Of a DNA stretch of 64,000 nucleotides, positions 49,501-62,040 are shown piece by piece (position 1 is the stretch's first letter; every line of letters starts with the position of its first letter). Under the pieces are notes generated by a model that was not told where the DNA came from, did not search any database, and saw nothing but the letters and a program-made list of their open reading frames with translations. The position numbers were made by a program, and so were the translations under genes. This stretch comes from Certhia americana (taxonomy: Eukaryota; Chordata; Aves; Passeriformes; Certhiidae). The DNA is taken from positions 1-64,000 of the forward strand of contig JAGMWU010000035.1 in NCBI GenBank assembly GCA_018697195.1, given 5' to 3'.

Positions 49501-50064
49501 CTGTGCTTGAAAAAAACATTTGAGGATCTATTTTATAGTGTCTTGGCTTGGTTTCTTGCTACTACAATCACATGTTTTTTTGAAACTGTTGGTTCCTCTT
49601 ATGTTCATCACAGGTGTTAAGTGCATGAGGAAAAATCAGAGGAACTCAGATCACAGTTTTCTCTGAGAAACTTGTGTTCTGCTCCTCTGCCTAATAGAAA
49701 AACCATGTTTATATTAAATTTGTGGCATATGATAAATGTAAAAACTTATTACCTGTTGCTGATGATGGTGATGTAATGTGCAACACATTTCCCCTTGGAG
49801 GACTGTTGCCTGAGCCTATTTCCAAAAGCTATTTGTCATGTGATCAGCTACATGCAAAGGTTTTCTAGAAGTGACCTCTAATATTCCACACTTCACCTAC
49901 TTACCTTTTCTACTTTTCAAGGAGGCTGGATTTTTTCAGGAAAGGGTCTTCACTTTGGATTATAGGCTTTGCAATGGAACCACTTGAACATGTTTTATTT
50001 CAATAAACCTCATTGGAAATATGGAAATTCCCATAAAGGGAATTTTCCTGCCTTTGCATTTTTG

Positions 50065-50080
50065 GTTGTTGTTGTTGTTG
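50065..50080. repeat. (GTT)n microsatellite
   Basis: About five GTT triplets lie in T-rich sequence. Confidence 0.85.
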
Positions 50081-53000
50081 ATTATCTTTCCTTCCTTTAT
50101 ATAAATTTTCTTTTTTGTGTCCTCATGATATTGTTTTGCAGAGTGTTTTCACTGCCCTTTAAACTCAGATAACGTTGTGTGGGTTTATGCTATTAGTTCT
50201 TATTCTGATTCATATGCCTTCTCCCCCCATCCTTCATTTGTCTTTAGTTATTCCTACAGCCCCTAAGATTAGTATTTTAATTAAATTCTATTGAAATATA
50301 GCATTGTCAATTCATGCAGGATTTGGGGTTTTTTTAGTGCCCTGGGCTAAGTATCACATACATGTGAAAAACTATGAGATTTCCTTTAAGAAAATCTAGG
50401 CCTTTTTGTTTGTATTAAATTTTTGAAAAAAGATGAAGCTTAAGTATGTGAGTGAGGCCTCAAAAATGTGCAGCCCTCCCACCACTATTATTCCCTAGCA
50501 GTATATTGGAATTTTGAGGTCATATAACATGGGTCTTAGACATTTGGGACAGATAGTCTTTAAAAATATTTTTTTTTTCATTTATTTGGAAAGTGAATAT
50601 TTGCTGTCTTTCTAATGCTTGTAAAAACACAGACATACCTTGTGTTGTATCTATATCTGTATACCCCCAGTAGCTGAACTGGCCCAGCAGAGGTCAAGCT
50701 ATTTGCATATTCAAAAAGCAAAAATGAAATTTATCTGAAAAATTCAAGTGCCTACTGTCAGTCTTTGAGGGATCTCCTGTTGTTTAGTTTTGCTCTGAAA
50801 TACTGCTGGACCAAATGCTTCTCTTCTGCCACATGTCATGCCTGAGCTTACTGGAAAGGAGTGAGCTTAATTTATGAGCTTAATGCTTTCCTGTGTCAGG
50901 CATGACCTGTGAATATATCCCATGAAATATTTGTGTCTGCTGTATTTTTTGAGATCCTGGTGGAAAAAAATAGCTCTGAACCACCTGCCAGGCTAGTTCA
51001 GTGTTTGGCAGGCTCCTCTTCCAACCTTATGGAGAATATCCAGGACTGTTGCTGTGGAATATGGGAGCAGAATGTCAGACAAATATCTTCTGAACCTTAG
51101 ACTAATTTTCCGGTGTGATTCTTATCAGCTGTATTAAAATAATTTTAATAGCCTGCAGAGGAATAAATGGAAAGTCCAAATCAATAACAAAAAAACACCT
51201 GGAATGGTGCCAGCAGAACGGTGTGAAAGAGACCAAGGCAGCAGTGAATCCAGCTCTGCTAGTGGGCTTGGCATGCAAATCCATCTTTAGATATAAAGTG
51301 GTGGGAAGTGACCACAGGGCGTGAAAGGTTTTGCCTGCTTCCTCTTCAAGGCTTGTCAGTGTGGTGTGTCTCTGTGCCTAGTTCTTCGTGGCCTGCCTTT
51401 ACCAAGAGTGCCTTTCCTTCTTTCAGCCTGTCAGGAGCAGTACTGCCAGCTTTTCCTCTGGTGTTGTGTGTGTTGGAAAGATTGGGGAGCACTGACTGTG
51501 GGTGAAGGGTGTTGCTCTTGCAGAGAGGAGCACCCACAGTGCTGGCAGCATCAGCTACTGCATCCCTGCTCCCTGCAGGAGGATTTAGGTGGAGCTGACT
51601 CAAGGCTGCAGTGTGCCAACTTCTGTACAGGCATTAGGTGAACAGCTTTAAGCTCTTGGGCAGTCATTTCCCAGCAATAAAAGGGAGTGAAAGAAGCCAA
51701 AGCTGTGTTTGGGGTTATCAGTGCAATGCAGCAAGTATGACATTAATGTCATGTTCCCTCTCTCTTAACTATCGTTGTTGGGATGGAGAGCAGCAGACAA
51801 GTGAAAGCACAAAGGCAAAAATACACAGTGGAAGATTGCCCAGAAGAGTGAGGTTATCCAGAGGTCATTCCAACTCATTGTACATCCACAGCCTCGTGTA
51901 CAGCCCTTGGTATCTCTCCTGCATTGGATGCAGACTGAAGGTTGGCAAGAAGAGAGGGAACACTGCAGGCCCAGTGCAGTACTTGTGCATTCTTAATATG
52001 TTCAAATTCCTGGTAGAATTAATAGCAGCAATTCACCAGTGAGGAGTTTGAGGAGATATAATTATTAAACAGGCATTCCTGAGCTGTTGAATTTTGAATA
52101 GCTCTGGATTAGTCTTATAAAAATCAGAGTTGCTGAGGCTTACAGTTTTTAATCACTTTAAAGAAGAGTAAGAATATAAGAACTGCCAGTAGTCTTACAG
52201 GAAAAATCAATCTAGAAAAGGCTTCTGTCCTCAGTGGCCATTACCTAAATATTTGGAGAAGAAAAGTCAGAACCAGATAAGCAATGGTTCTCTTATTGTG
52301 TCCTCCTGTATTCTGGCAGTCTGACTTTTTTTTAGCGATAAAAACTATTTATTTGTCTTAAAAATTCTCTTTCCTAATTCACCATTTTTTGCCCAAAATG
52401 GGTTTTATAAGATCTTTTCTAGATATTCAATATGATGATCAAGTTATGGCCGCATTGAAAGTGCTGGGATTTGATTTGTTTTCAAAAGTGATGTTGAGTG
52501 TACATATCACCCCTATTCTGCAGACAAAACCCCACATTTCTTGTGTGAACCCACTGTAAAAATGCAGGGGCTTTAAGAATACTATAAATGTATAATGGAA
52601 CCCTGATAAGATGTTCTGTTCCTGGCAGATATGAAATCATGGCTAAAGGTAATATTTATACAGCAGGCTCTGGAGTTTGTTTTTTTTGTGTGTAGATTTG
52701 TGTTAGCATGGTTACTATCCATAACTAAGCTAAGCTGTTTATCTAGACCAGTGCAGCAGGTAGAGTAATAGAAGGATTTGGGATGAAGGGACCTTGGAAG
52801 ATAGGGCTTTCTTTCACTGGGATTGCAGAGATTTTCTGATTTGCTTCCTTACTGCCTTTGTTTAAAAATCTAACTCCAGTTAGGTATCCAGACAGTGAGG
52901 CTCCTTTCCTTGGAGCAGGTGTCAGCGCTCTCCATTCTGGCCTGCCAACACTGCATGAAAGGAGCCATGAATGGGAGGATTTTCTTGATTTATAGGCTCT

Positions 53001-54193
53001 TAGAATTGAAATAGAGCACACAAGAGAAGGCAGGGTGAAATTAATTATCCTGTGCTTCATAGAGTGGATGTGATGGTTTTTGTTGGTTGCACATCAGAAC
53101 CAGGTGAAATAATGACCTTAAATAGTATCCAAATTTTCCTGTCCTATATTCTCAAATCAGTTTCTCTGAACATAAGTGGTTACTGTTATTTGTATCATAA
53201 TTTTTAACTTCACTTCATACCTAGTTCAAATCAGTATGAACTGTATATATGTGATTTACACTGCAAATTCAGATATAGTGTTTAAAAATTGACTCCAACT
53301 CTTAAAACATGAACTTAAAGGGCAAGTAAAAAAGAAAATTGCATTTTAATGCTGGTTTTCTTGAAACAAAAAATTCTCTGTGACATGTTCCTGAAGATGA
53401 TCTGCATAGCTTAATTGTGAATCATAATACTACTTAAATGCCTGCATTAATTTTATGTTAGATTTCAGTCATCAGCGTGTAGATAAATGTTTTTGTGGCC
53501 TTATGCATGCTTGATTTGCTGTCGTACTTAAAAGTTATTTTTTTATCTGCCAAGCTGTGCAAAGAGAATCTCACGGAATCTCAAAACTGTCAAAAAATAC
53601 CCACGTGGTTGTAAAAACAACAATGATCTATAATCCCTTCCATGAAGTGTTTTGAAGGTGGTATATAGAGCCCTCAATGTAACAAATCAGTAGTGCAATT
53701 CTCTGCTTTTCTTTTGAGAATTTTGAAAAAAATAAAGACAAGGGTATCTGCCTGGTTTTGGCTTCTTTGGGCAGATGTGGCAATTGTTAGCTGAGGTTAC
53801 ATGTGTGGCTGTCACAGGGGAAGCAGTATTGTCAGAACTGAAGTATTCAAAAGTCCTCAGTGAAACCTTCAGGCTTTGAACTGGTTTATTTTGGTTTTGT
53901 GGGCTTGTAGGCCAGCTTTGCATCTCATTGTTAAGGTTTACTCTGAAAATCAAAGAGATGCAAAACCAAGCAGAACTTGGTGGTGTCACAGAAACAATGT
54001 GAAGGTAGATTGTGGTGGAGGTAGATGCTTCTTTAACAGGCTGAAGGCAATAGGGGCAGTTTTTAAAACAACATAAAGTATTACACATAGAATTACTCCC
54101 TAGGGACCACAGAGCACACAAATCAAACAGTAGTCCCTTGTAGGTTACAATGATTTTTATTGGGTTCTAAGTGTAAAAGAGAGCACAACATTT

Positions 54194-54552
54194 TGCTGTT
54201 ATTTATGAACAGAAACACACAGACTCAAATAAGCTCATCAGAAGGCTGAAAAGAGGAATTTTTATTAACAAAATGGAGCACCTTATATAAGGTACTTCAA
54301 TAAGTAAAAAGTGATTGGTGAATGGGAACCCCACCTTCCCTATTACCATTGTCTAAGTAAGAGAAACAATATATTCTATGTTATGAAAAACAAGGATGAA
54401 AAATACCACCTGTTGTTTTGAGAAAGAATATTGTTTGGAGAATATGTTTACACAATTTCTCCTTGGGAAAGTGAGAAGCTTTCCCTAGGAAAGAAAGGAT
54501 CCTGACAGGCCTTCAGCTATGAAGTTTCAGAGACACAGAACTGTCAGCCCCA
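54194..54552 (-). mobile_element. LTR-like element flanked by 10-bp direct repeats
   Basis: This 359-bp segment starts TG and ends CA and is bordered exactly by CACAACATTT on both sides (54184-54193 and 54553-54562). Read on the minus strand it has LTR-style order: a CCAAT box near 54312-54317, a palindromic TATA box CCTTATATAAGG at 54281-54292 (also a perfect CArG sequence), and AATAAA near 54261-54266. No viral genes adjoin it. A 10-bp duplication is longer than the usual 4-6 bp for retroviral integration, so part of the match may be chance or the true ends may differ by a few bases. Confidence 0.65.
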
Positions 54553-55066
54553 CACAACATTTAAAGTATTCTAAGTCTTCTGTTAGGATTTGACTGCAAA
54601 GCAACAAAATCCAGTGTAATGGTGATTGCTAAAATGAATTTGACCTCTGACCTCACACCTGGAAATATTGCAAAGAAACTTTGTACTGCTCAGTGATCTA
54701 ATCTTAGATGTGGATGCAGGTTGTGGAAGCAGAGTATAGGGTGAGACACACAGGACAAAAGGAGCAGGACGTTTTAGCAGATGACCAGTGCAGAGTTTAG
54801 CAAACAGTAACTCAGGTAAAGGAAAGGTAGGGATATCCATAGATGGTGAATTGTAATTGTATTACTGGTTAAGCAAGAAGAACATGCCTATGTTACCGCG
54901 TAAGGCAATGTTTAAGGCCACTGGATGATTGTAGTGTTTAGAGGTCATATATAAACCATGCTTGGCCAAATAAACCCGCTTCTGATCATAAATCAGCTCT
55001 CCCTGCCTCTTGAATCCCAATATTTAATCATCTGCAAGCACCCATCAGTTTAATTAGCAAGCCTAC
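54553..55066. other. Intergenic, nothing recognised
   Basis: This is AT-rich sequence between an LTR-like element and a CR1. No gene is recognised. Confidence 0.55.
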
Positions 55067-55572
55067 TCCTCTCTGATGAGACTTCACCTGGAGTACTGCA
55101 TCCAGCTCTGGAGTGCTCAGTACATGATAGACATGGATCTGTCAGGGTGGGCCTAGAGAAGGGCCAAAAAGATGATAAGAAGGCTGGAGCACTCCTCCTG
55201 TAAAGAAAGGCTGGGATACTGTTGCTACAGCCTGGAAAAAGAAGGCTCCGAGGAAAGAGCCTTGCAGTACTGAAAAGGAACTTCTAAGAAAGATAGGGAT
55301 GCTTTATGGTAGGGATTGTAGCAACAGAACAAGGGGTAATGGTTTTCAGCTGAAGGAGGGTCAATTTAGAGCAGTTACAAGGAAGAATTTGTGGGGTTTT
55401 TTAATGAGGGTATTGAGATACTGAAACAGATTGCCTAGAGGTGATCAATGCCCTATCCCTGGAAACATTCAGGATCAGTCTGGATAGGCATCTTAGCAAT
55501 CTGATCTGGGCAAAGGTGTCCATGCTCATTGCAAGGGATTGGACTAGATGACCTTTAAAAGGTTCCTTCCAA
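55067..55572 (+). mobile_element. CR1 LINE fragment
   Basis: This is a plus-strand CR1 tail of about 500 bp. It begins in the block encoding RLHLEYCIQLWSAQ-like residues (GAGTACTGCATCCAGCTCTG) and ends with ACTAGATGACCTTTAAAAGG and TTCCTTCCAATC. Several indels break the frame. A 51-bp interruption in the middle carries GTTGCTAC and its complement. Confidence 0.93.
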
Positions 55573-56214
55573 TCAAAAAGAAAGAAAATAAAAGCTTGGC
55601 TCAGTTGATAAACCAGTAGTCCTGCAGTGGCCTAATGCTACTTCACAGTGGCTGTGTTCATTGAGCAGCCTGACCTAGCCCTGCACACTTCTTTCCTTCC
55701 CCAGTGATGCCTCATACAGACTTTGGGGTCATCAAGCCTCAGGTTTTTCCTACCCATCCTGCTGGGTAACAAAGCCCAATTGCTTTGATCTTGTGATGTG
55801 AGCTACTTCTGTTCCACCACCTACTCCATTTCTTGCTGCTCTGGATAAACACTGCTTCTTTTTTAACTTTGCAATTTAAGCATTGTGTTAAAATACAAGT
55901 CATTTTCACCACTAACATGGTTCTCTGCATGCTGGATCTTTCTGCAGAGGTCAGCAGAACTCTGGTTTGGATTCCATTCAGAACTTTTGGAGGGTTGTAG
56001 AGAAGGAAGCTTGCTCTTTTTATTTCAGCCATTAGGATTGCCAATATTTTGCTTTAGAATCTGCTTGTAATGAAAACAAATTCCAGAATGAAGTTACTCT
56101 TATTTCTGTGCCTTACTGACAAAACCATTGTACCTCCTCTGCATCCATCACCTGTTTCTTTTCAGTGTCCAGTCTTCTTCAGATGTGCTGCTTTTGCAAC
56201 TGTCTTTTGCAGTC
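55573..56214. other. Intergenic, nothing recognised
   Basis: This is sequence between a CR1 and a long LTR. No gene or repeat is recognised. Confidence 0.55.
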
Positions 56215-57674
56215 TGTCATGGTTTAGCCTTAATTAGACAATTTTGTAATAGTGACACCTGAATAGACCAATAAAAAGAGTGGATTCACCTCTAGTGAAT
56301 ACACATTTTAAGGTGAGAATCCGGAAATAGCTCTCTTCTGGTTTCCGGAGGGGGTGAGTTGCAGATCCTCAGCCCGGCTGTTCCCCATGGCTGGGCTGAG
56401 GTTCCCCCTTTCCCTCCCCTGGCACCCCTGGCAGGCAAAGGAGGAGGAGAGGCAGAGAGGTGGGGGAAGGAGGGCTCAGCCCAGCCTTGGATGCTGAAAT
56501 CTGCTAGTCCAGGACTGCCCACGCAGCAAACGGGGGCTGAGCCAGGCCTGGTGTCTGCCGAGCAAGAAAAAAGGGAGGAAACCCTGGTGTGAGACATCTG
56601 AAGCCTGACAGGGCTGGAAGGGAGATCCTGGCCTCCCTCTCTCAGCACAGCTGGAACTAGAAAGCAGCAGCAGGCCTTGGGAGAGATCCTGGCCCAGCTC
56701 CAGCATCACTGCAATGCATCACCTGGCTGCTTTGTCCCTTGCGACCTGTGTAGATTTTTTTCTTGACCGAATGAAACTTCCAAAGCATGAATCTTACCCA
56801 GAGAAAAAGAGGAGACCAGATAAAATGTAAAAAGACACAGCATGAGACTTAATGTCAGAAGAAGTGAAAAGAGAATCTTAAATGGCAAGGAAGATTGAAG
56901 GAGTGGCCTGGTTAAGTTGGACTTCTCTTGTGAGGCCATAGAGAATGGACTTAAATACCCTGTAACCTATGGAGTGTTTTTTAGGGGGATGCAAGGTTCT
57001 AGTCATAGTTGTGAGCTGCTAAAGAAATTGAACAGAGAAAGACTAAAGTGAGAGATGAAGCCTTGCCCATTGATGGAAGATAACCTCTGTCATAGTTGTG
57101 AGTTACTAGAGAAAATTGAATAAGTAACACTAAAAAAGTAAGAGATAAAGCCTTGCCCATTGAGGGATGACCTCTGTTCCTTGAGATGAAGAGAACTTTT
57201 GTTTTATAGTAGAAGAGGCATCCTTAAACTGTACCCTAATAAACTGATATGGTCCATGAGCTGCTGTGGCAGGCTGTTTCATGGGAGGGACTTCACAATG
57301 GCAACTTTCTCCTGAGCAGGCCAATTGTGGAAGCAAGAGAACTGGTATCTTGTAAAAATTCTCTGTGGTACCCAAGAGAGACTCCTTTCTCCTTGATGAA
57401 TTGAGAGCTGATTATTTTAAGAGTAATAACTGACTGAGAATCCCAAGTTTTGTCTTTTTATATTAGAGTTAAAAAGTAAATAGTTGGTAGGGGAAAAGAA
57501 GTGTTTTGAAAGTTTCATTCTAATTTCTTTTTTTCTTTTAGTATTAGTTAATAAAGTTCTATTCCTTTTAAGTTTAAGCCTGCTTTGCTCTTAATTGAGA
57601 CATTTTGAATTGGCAAATCAAAACTGAGATATGCAATTGGTGTTTCTGCCCAGATTTGAACTAAAACCATAACA
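56215..57674 (+). mobile_element. Long solo endogenous-retrovirus LTR, plus strand
   Basis: This 1460-bp LTR starts TGTCATGGTTTAG and ends CTAAAACCATAACA, which pair as an imperfect terminal inverted repeat. The left part (56320-56720) is GC- and purine-rich, with inverted ETS-type sites CCGGAAA (56321-56327) and TTTCCGG (56342-56348). CTTAAATACCC near 56950 could be a TATA box. AATAAA occurs in CTAATAAAC (57234-57242) and in TTAATAAAG (57547-57555); the latter is placed as expected for the end of R. An internal 87-bp tandem duplication lies at 57004-57178. No viral genes adjoin it. The flanks (GCAGTC and AAATTA) do not match, so no target-site duplication is seen. The length and ends recall beta-like (ERVK) songbird LTRs; the family is inferred. 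Confidence 0.85.
57004..57178. repeat. 87-bp tandem duplication inside the LTR
   Basis: Two diverged units begin CATAGTTGTGAG at 57004 and 57091. Both contain GAGAGATGAAGCCTTGCCCA-like and CCTCTGT blocks. They differ by several substitutions and small indels, so the duplication is not recent. Confidence 0.85.
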
Positions 57675-60600
57675 AAATTAGTGCATTAGCCGAGAAATGA
57701 ACAAAACCCACAACACAGTCTCTGTGTTAGAAACTGTTCTTGAAAAGGTTTGGTGGATGTTTCCCAAAAGAGATGTTCAAAGTAATACTTTATGGAATGG
57801 CCAGAAGAGTAACTGCATGATTTTGGGTTAGATCTGCAGGCTTGTTTTGTGTCTAGTACGGCTCAAGGTGATAAGTGAATGTGGTGTTAAATACTTGAAA
57901 GAAGGTTAAATTATGTCTTCAAAACAATACCATAAAAATTCAACTTCGAACGAAAAGTTCAGCATAAACATATATAGAGCAAGTTCAGACAAGCAAGTCT
58001 GTACCTGGAAAAGCTTAGTTGTGAGGAGACTGTTTAATAGCCATGCTGGAAAAGAAATAGATTTTCTTTCCTGGGATGCTCCTTTATTCAATCAATCAGT
58101 AAATCCAGACCAGAAATCAGTGGCTGTTTGAGTTATTTCACCTTGTCTCTGGATAGGGAAGAGGGAGAACAGAGAGCAAAAAAGTAGTGTACCTTTTGTT
58201 CTGCAGGATTTATCTTGCTGATTTCTTTTCCTGTGTGAGGCACTTGCTTTTGACACTTCAAATTTATGTTATTTATTTTCAATCCTTATGTTCTAGTGCA
58301 GAGCTTCCACTTGGAGCTGAGAGTTATCTGAGGGAGAGGGTGTTATGAATGCCTTCTGTTTGTCTGTGAGAAGAATGTTCCTGTTCTCCAGGAATTCTGT
58401 GTTGGAGCAATGAGCTGCAGTTTGGAAGGACTGTGTATCACTGCTCTGAAGGACAAGCATATGTAAAGATAACCTGCTCAGGAGCCAGATGGAGGCAGAA
58501 CAAGATGGATGCAGCAAGACAGAGGCAGAATGAGTTTTAAACAAAGGAAGACTTATGTTTAACTGTGTCATTATGTTGGATTTATATCTGTTACATCATT
58601 GCACTTAATGAGCACACGAGGAGCTTTGTGATGGTGAACATACCTAAACCCGTGGAGAGCTTTTTCATGTTTATTTCAGCCCCATCTGATATTGTTTACA
58701 GTAACTTTAATGAATATATAACTAGCCATAAAGCCTAAAATGTTAATCTATATTCATGGTGAATAGTATTAGAGTATCTCTTGGTACATTTCATGGTTCT
58801 ACATTAATAAAACTTTCTGCTTTTTATTACCATGCAGGAAAATAAAACAAGGTGTCAAGAGAGATTTAAGCCAGTATTCCATCTCCAGTACTGTGTTATT
58901 CTGCAGATGGATAACATGAAATTCACACAGAGAATCACTTTTTTCCCATAGTAAAAAGAAATATTTGGGCTCAAAGCTTCTGCTAGGCTAGTAAGTCATC
59001 AGAATTAATAAAATTTTCATTGTAGGTTTGGTATTATGAGTTTATGTAAAATACTGCTTTTTAGTAAGTGATGTAAGCATTCTCATTCACTTAGGGTGAA
59101 GCCCAAAATACATCTGCCTCTTTATCAAAAAGAGCAGATGCTGCCATTTAATTGCTCAAATTTACCATCAGAAAATGGTATTGCATTTCTGTTTTGGCAA
59201 TTAGTCTTTATACTCAGTTACTTTTTTCATGCTAAATATCAGTCTTTTCGTGATGGCTTCCATATAACACATATAATGGTGATTGAGGGTGGAAACCTTC
59301 AATGCTGGGGTTTACTGTAATTATTTTTGTAAGATATAAAATGTTGTAAATTTATGGAATGCAAAGCTATTTCCTCAGGATACAGAACTTGGCCCCTTTG
59401 TGCATGTGGTATTTTGTGCTATTTTCAGTGCTATAGAATTTTATGGCTTAATTGTCTAGCAAAGTGCATCATCAGCATTGCATATTTGCACTGGCTTGTC
59501 AGTCTTGTTTTTTTAAATAAATAGAATATGTAGTAAATCATAACTGGCTTTTCAGAATCAAAATTAAGGCAGCAAAAGAATTGATTTGCCCTTGCATATG
59601 GTAAGTGTGTTTGTTTGCAGAGTACCATGCTTGCTGTTGAGATGTATTGTAACTGAAGGATTAAAAAACAAGAAGAGAAAGGGAAGATGGTGTGGGACAA
59701 AGGACAGCAACTTTGACACAGTTGTTTTTGGAGCCCAGATTTGGATGCTGTACGTGACATCCTGCAATTGTTTTGCAGAAGACTTTCACACAGTCAGTGA
59801 GGGTTTGTTGAACATTCACTAAGTCCACTTGACAAGTGTGCTATGCTTGCAGAACTTGCAGCCTAGAAACATGGAGGATAAAGCAAAGGGTGTTTGCATA
59901 AGAGGGCAGAAAAAGCCTGCTGCTCATATGACATTAAGCCTTTGTCATCGAAGTTGTTTGGTAGGACAAGAAAGTGCCATGGGAGAAATCTGCCAAGGGA
60001 ACAAGTGCAATTAGTTACCAGCATTTGAATTATTCATCTAAATTAGGACTTCAATCTATTAATAAAGTTAGGAGTAGGGAAATAAAAGTGTCTGAAACTG
60101 GTGGTAGTTCCAAACTGGCAAAACTTTTGCCTTCAGCTAAGTTGTCTTGAAGGTGGGAAGTTGTACTAAGGACACCATGGCTGCATGCAGGAGGAAGGAA
60201 TCAGCAACCCAGTGGAAAACCTTGGGGCTCTCTGAATTAATTGTGGCTGAAATATCATCAAGAGGAGGAGACAAGCCACAGGTACAGAGAGAACCAGGCA
60301 CATGCTGGTCCCTAGCTGTGAGATTTCCTGGTCCTTTCAGTAGCAGCAGTGTGCTGTAACTGTGACATTGTTCGTGCTGACTGGTCCGTCAGAGGCCTGG
60401 CAGTACTGAGGCTTTGCTGTTGCAACTGTTTTATTTTCCCTTTGTCTAGAAGGCATCAAATAGGCTGTTCTATCAAATAATTCTGGTGTACTTACTCTCC
60501 CATTTTCCCTCTCTCATCTTGTGCTTGGGGAGGGCTGTTGGGAGCAGCACGTGAGGTGATGCTCCAAGAGTGCTGCAGTGGGGAGGGAAGAGTGGTGGCA

Positions 60601-61660
60601 CTCCTTCCAGGCAAGGTCCAGCCACATGTGATGGCCACAGCTGACTGAAATATCCTGATTTTACTGACAGTTTTCTTACTGACAGTTTTCAACTCCTTTT
60701 GAAAATCTGGAGAGCTGTTTCCTTTAAGGCTTGTTTTTTAACCTTACAGAATTTAATTTAGATTAAATAGTCCTCTTGGTGATCAGTGAAGAATTAATGT
60801 CTCCTTCAGTTTTGCTCAAATCCTGTTGATACAGACATTTGGTTTGGGTCAATATTAGTCAACACTGGACAATATTGGATGCCTCTCTTCATCTCAAGTC
60901 TTGGCTTTTGCTGGATATTCATTTTGGGGTTGTTTTTGTTTTGTTGGGGATTTTTGTTGTCTTGTTTTGTTTTTTGTTGTTGTTTCTTTACACAGCACCT
61001 ACCCACACACCCCTCCCAAGCACGAAGTGTCTTTTTTGTGTGTGACCATGGAAAACTACCATTGTATTCCCAGACACAGCAATTCTGGGCAAGGAGCAGC
61101 ACAAGCTCACAGCTCTAGAGGAGCTTTTTTAAAGGCACTTCATTTTAGTGTCAAAAACTTATCCTTTTTGAAAACTTCATGAGCAATGCCTTATCTAAAC
61201 AGATTTTTTGTTTATTTACCTCTTCTGGTGAGCCTCCAAAGTACAAATTGGTGACAGGGTTGGAGGAAATAGAGTGAGATTTTTTTCTTTCTGTTTATTG
61301 TCTGGAAATGATCCCGGAGTTCTGCTTTTATTTGTATACGTTGTGTAAGTGTCAGAGTTTAAGATTATAGAACACATTTGCAGAAGATTTGGGAGTGATG
61401 ATTTGAAGTGATATTTGCTTTGACAAATACGTTAAGGCAGGTAAAAGCAAATTATTTTGCTCAATACTTTCTGTACAAAAACTGTATAATCTTCAGTGCT
61501 ATGTACTTTTGTAAGTCCTGAGTTGTATTCTAAGCAAGCCGCTTAAAGGATTTCTTGTTATTGTTTCATTAAAGGAAGAACTGTGCTGTAGGATTTGAAA
61601 ATTTGTGAGAGAATCTTACTGCAAATTTTACATTATCTTGGTGACTTGATCTTCACAAAA
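57675..61660. other. Intergenic, nothing recognised
   Basis: This is AT-rich sequence with a 15-bp tandem duplication at 60661-60690 and a T/G-rich low-complexity stretch at about 60937-60987. No gene is recognised. Confidence 0.55.
60661..60690. repeat. Perfect 15-bp tandem duplication
   Basis: TTACTGACAGTTTTC occurs twice head to tail with no mismatch. The lack of divergence suggests it is young, and it may be polymorphic. Confidence 0.9.
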
Positions 61661-62040
61661 TCATGGAATGATTTGGGTTGGAAGGGACCTTAAAGATCGT
61701 CCAGTTCCAAGCCTCCAGCAGACCAGGTTGGGCCCCATGCAGCCTGGGATGTGGGCAGCCTGTGCCAGTGCCTCAACCTCATAATAAAGAATTTGCTCCT
61801 GATATCTAATTTAAACCTACCTGCTTCAGTTTAAGGCAATTCCCCCTTGTTCTATCCCTATACACCCATGTAAAAAGGTTGTATACTCCAGCTCCAAAAG
61901 GCTCCAGTGTTCCTGTAGCTCCCTTAGATACAGAATAATCCAGGGAGCCTTCCCTTCTCCAGGCTGAAAACAACCTACTCTCAACCTGCCTGTGAAGGAG
62001 AGGTAATTTAGCCTGTTTTCCAGGTTAGAGATTGTACCAG
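61661..62040 (-). mobile_element. CR1 LINE fragment, antisense
   Basis: This is a minus-strand CR1 tail. It begins with the reverse-complemented 3' end (ATGATTTGGGTTGGAAGGGA at about 61669) and runs through TTCTCCAGGCTGAA near 61960 to about 62040. The frame is broken. This subfamily differs from the antisense copy at 3811 in the segment after the tail. Confidence 0.93.

Larger units (their letters stand above)
40817..54193. other. Intergenic tract, candidates listed separately
   Basis: Apart from the separately listed items (41340-42240, 43115-43175, 43472-43591, 44591-44636, 46396-46517 and simple repeats), this 13-kb AT-rich tract shows no gene, RNA gene, CR1 or LTR that I recognise. A minus-strand frame at 53687-54121 (144 codons) next to the LTR at 54194 has no known similarity. 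Confidence 0.5.

Noticed and set aside
53687..54121. Minus-strand open frame of 144 codons beside an LTR-like element
   Set aside because: I considered a retroviral remnant, but the peptide shows no protease, polymerase or envelope motif.
56359..56592. Open frame in a GC-rich patch
   Set aside because: It lies wholly inside the LTR, and the openness follows from the high GC content.
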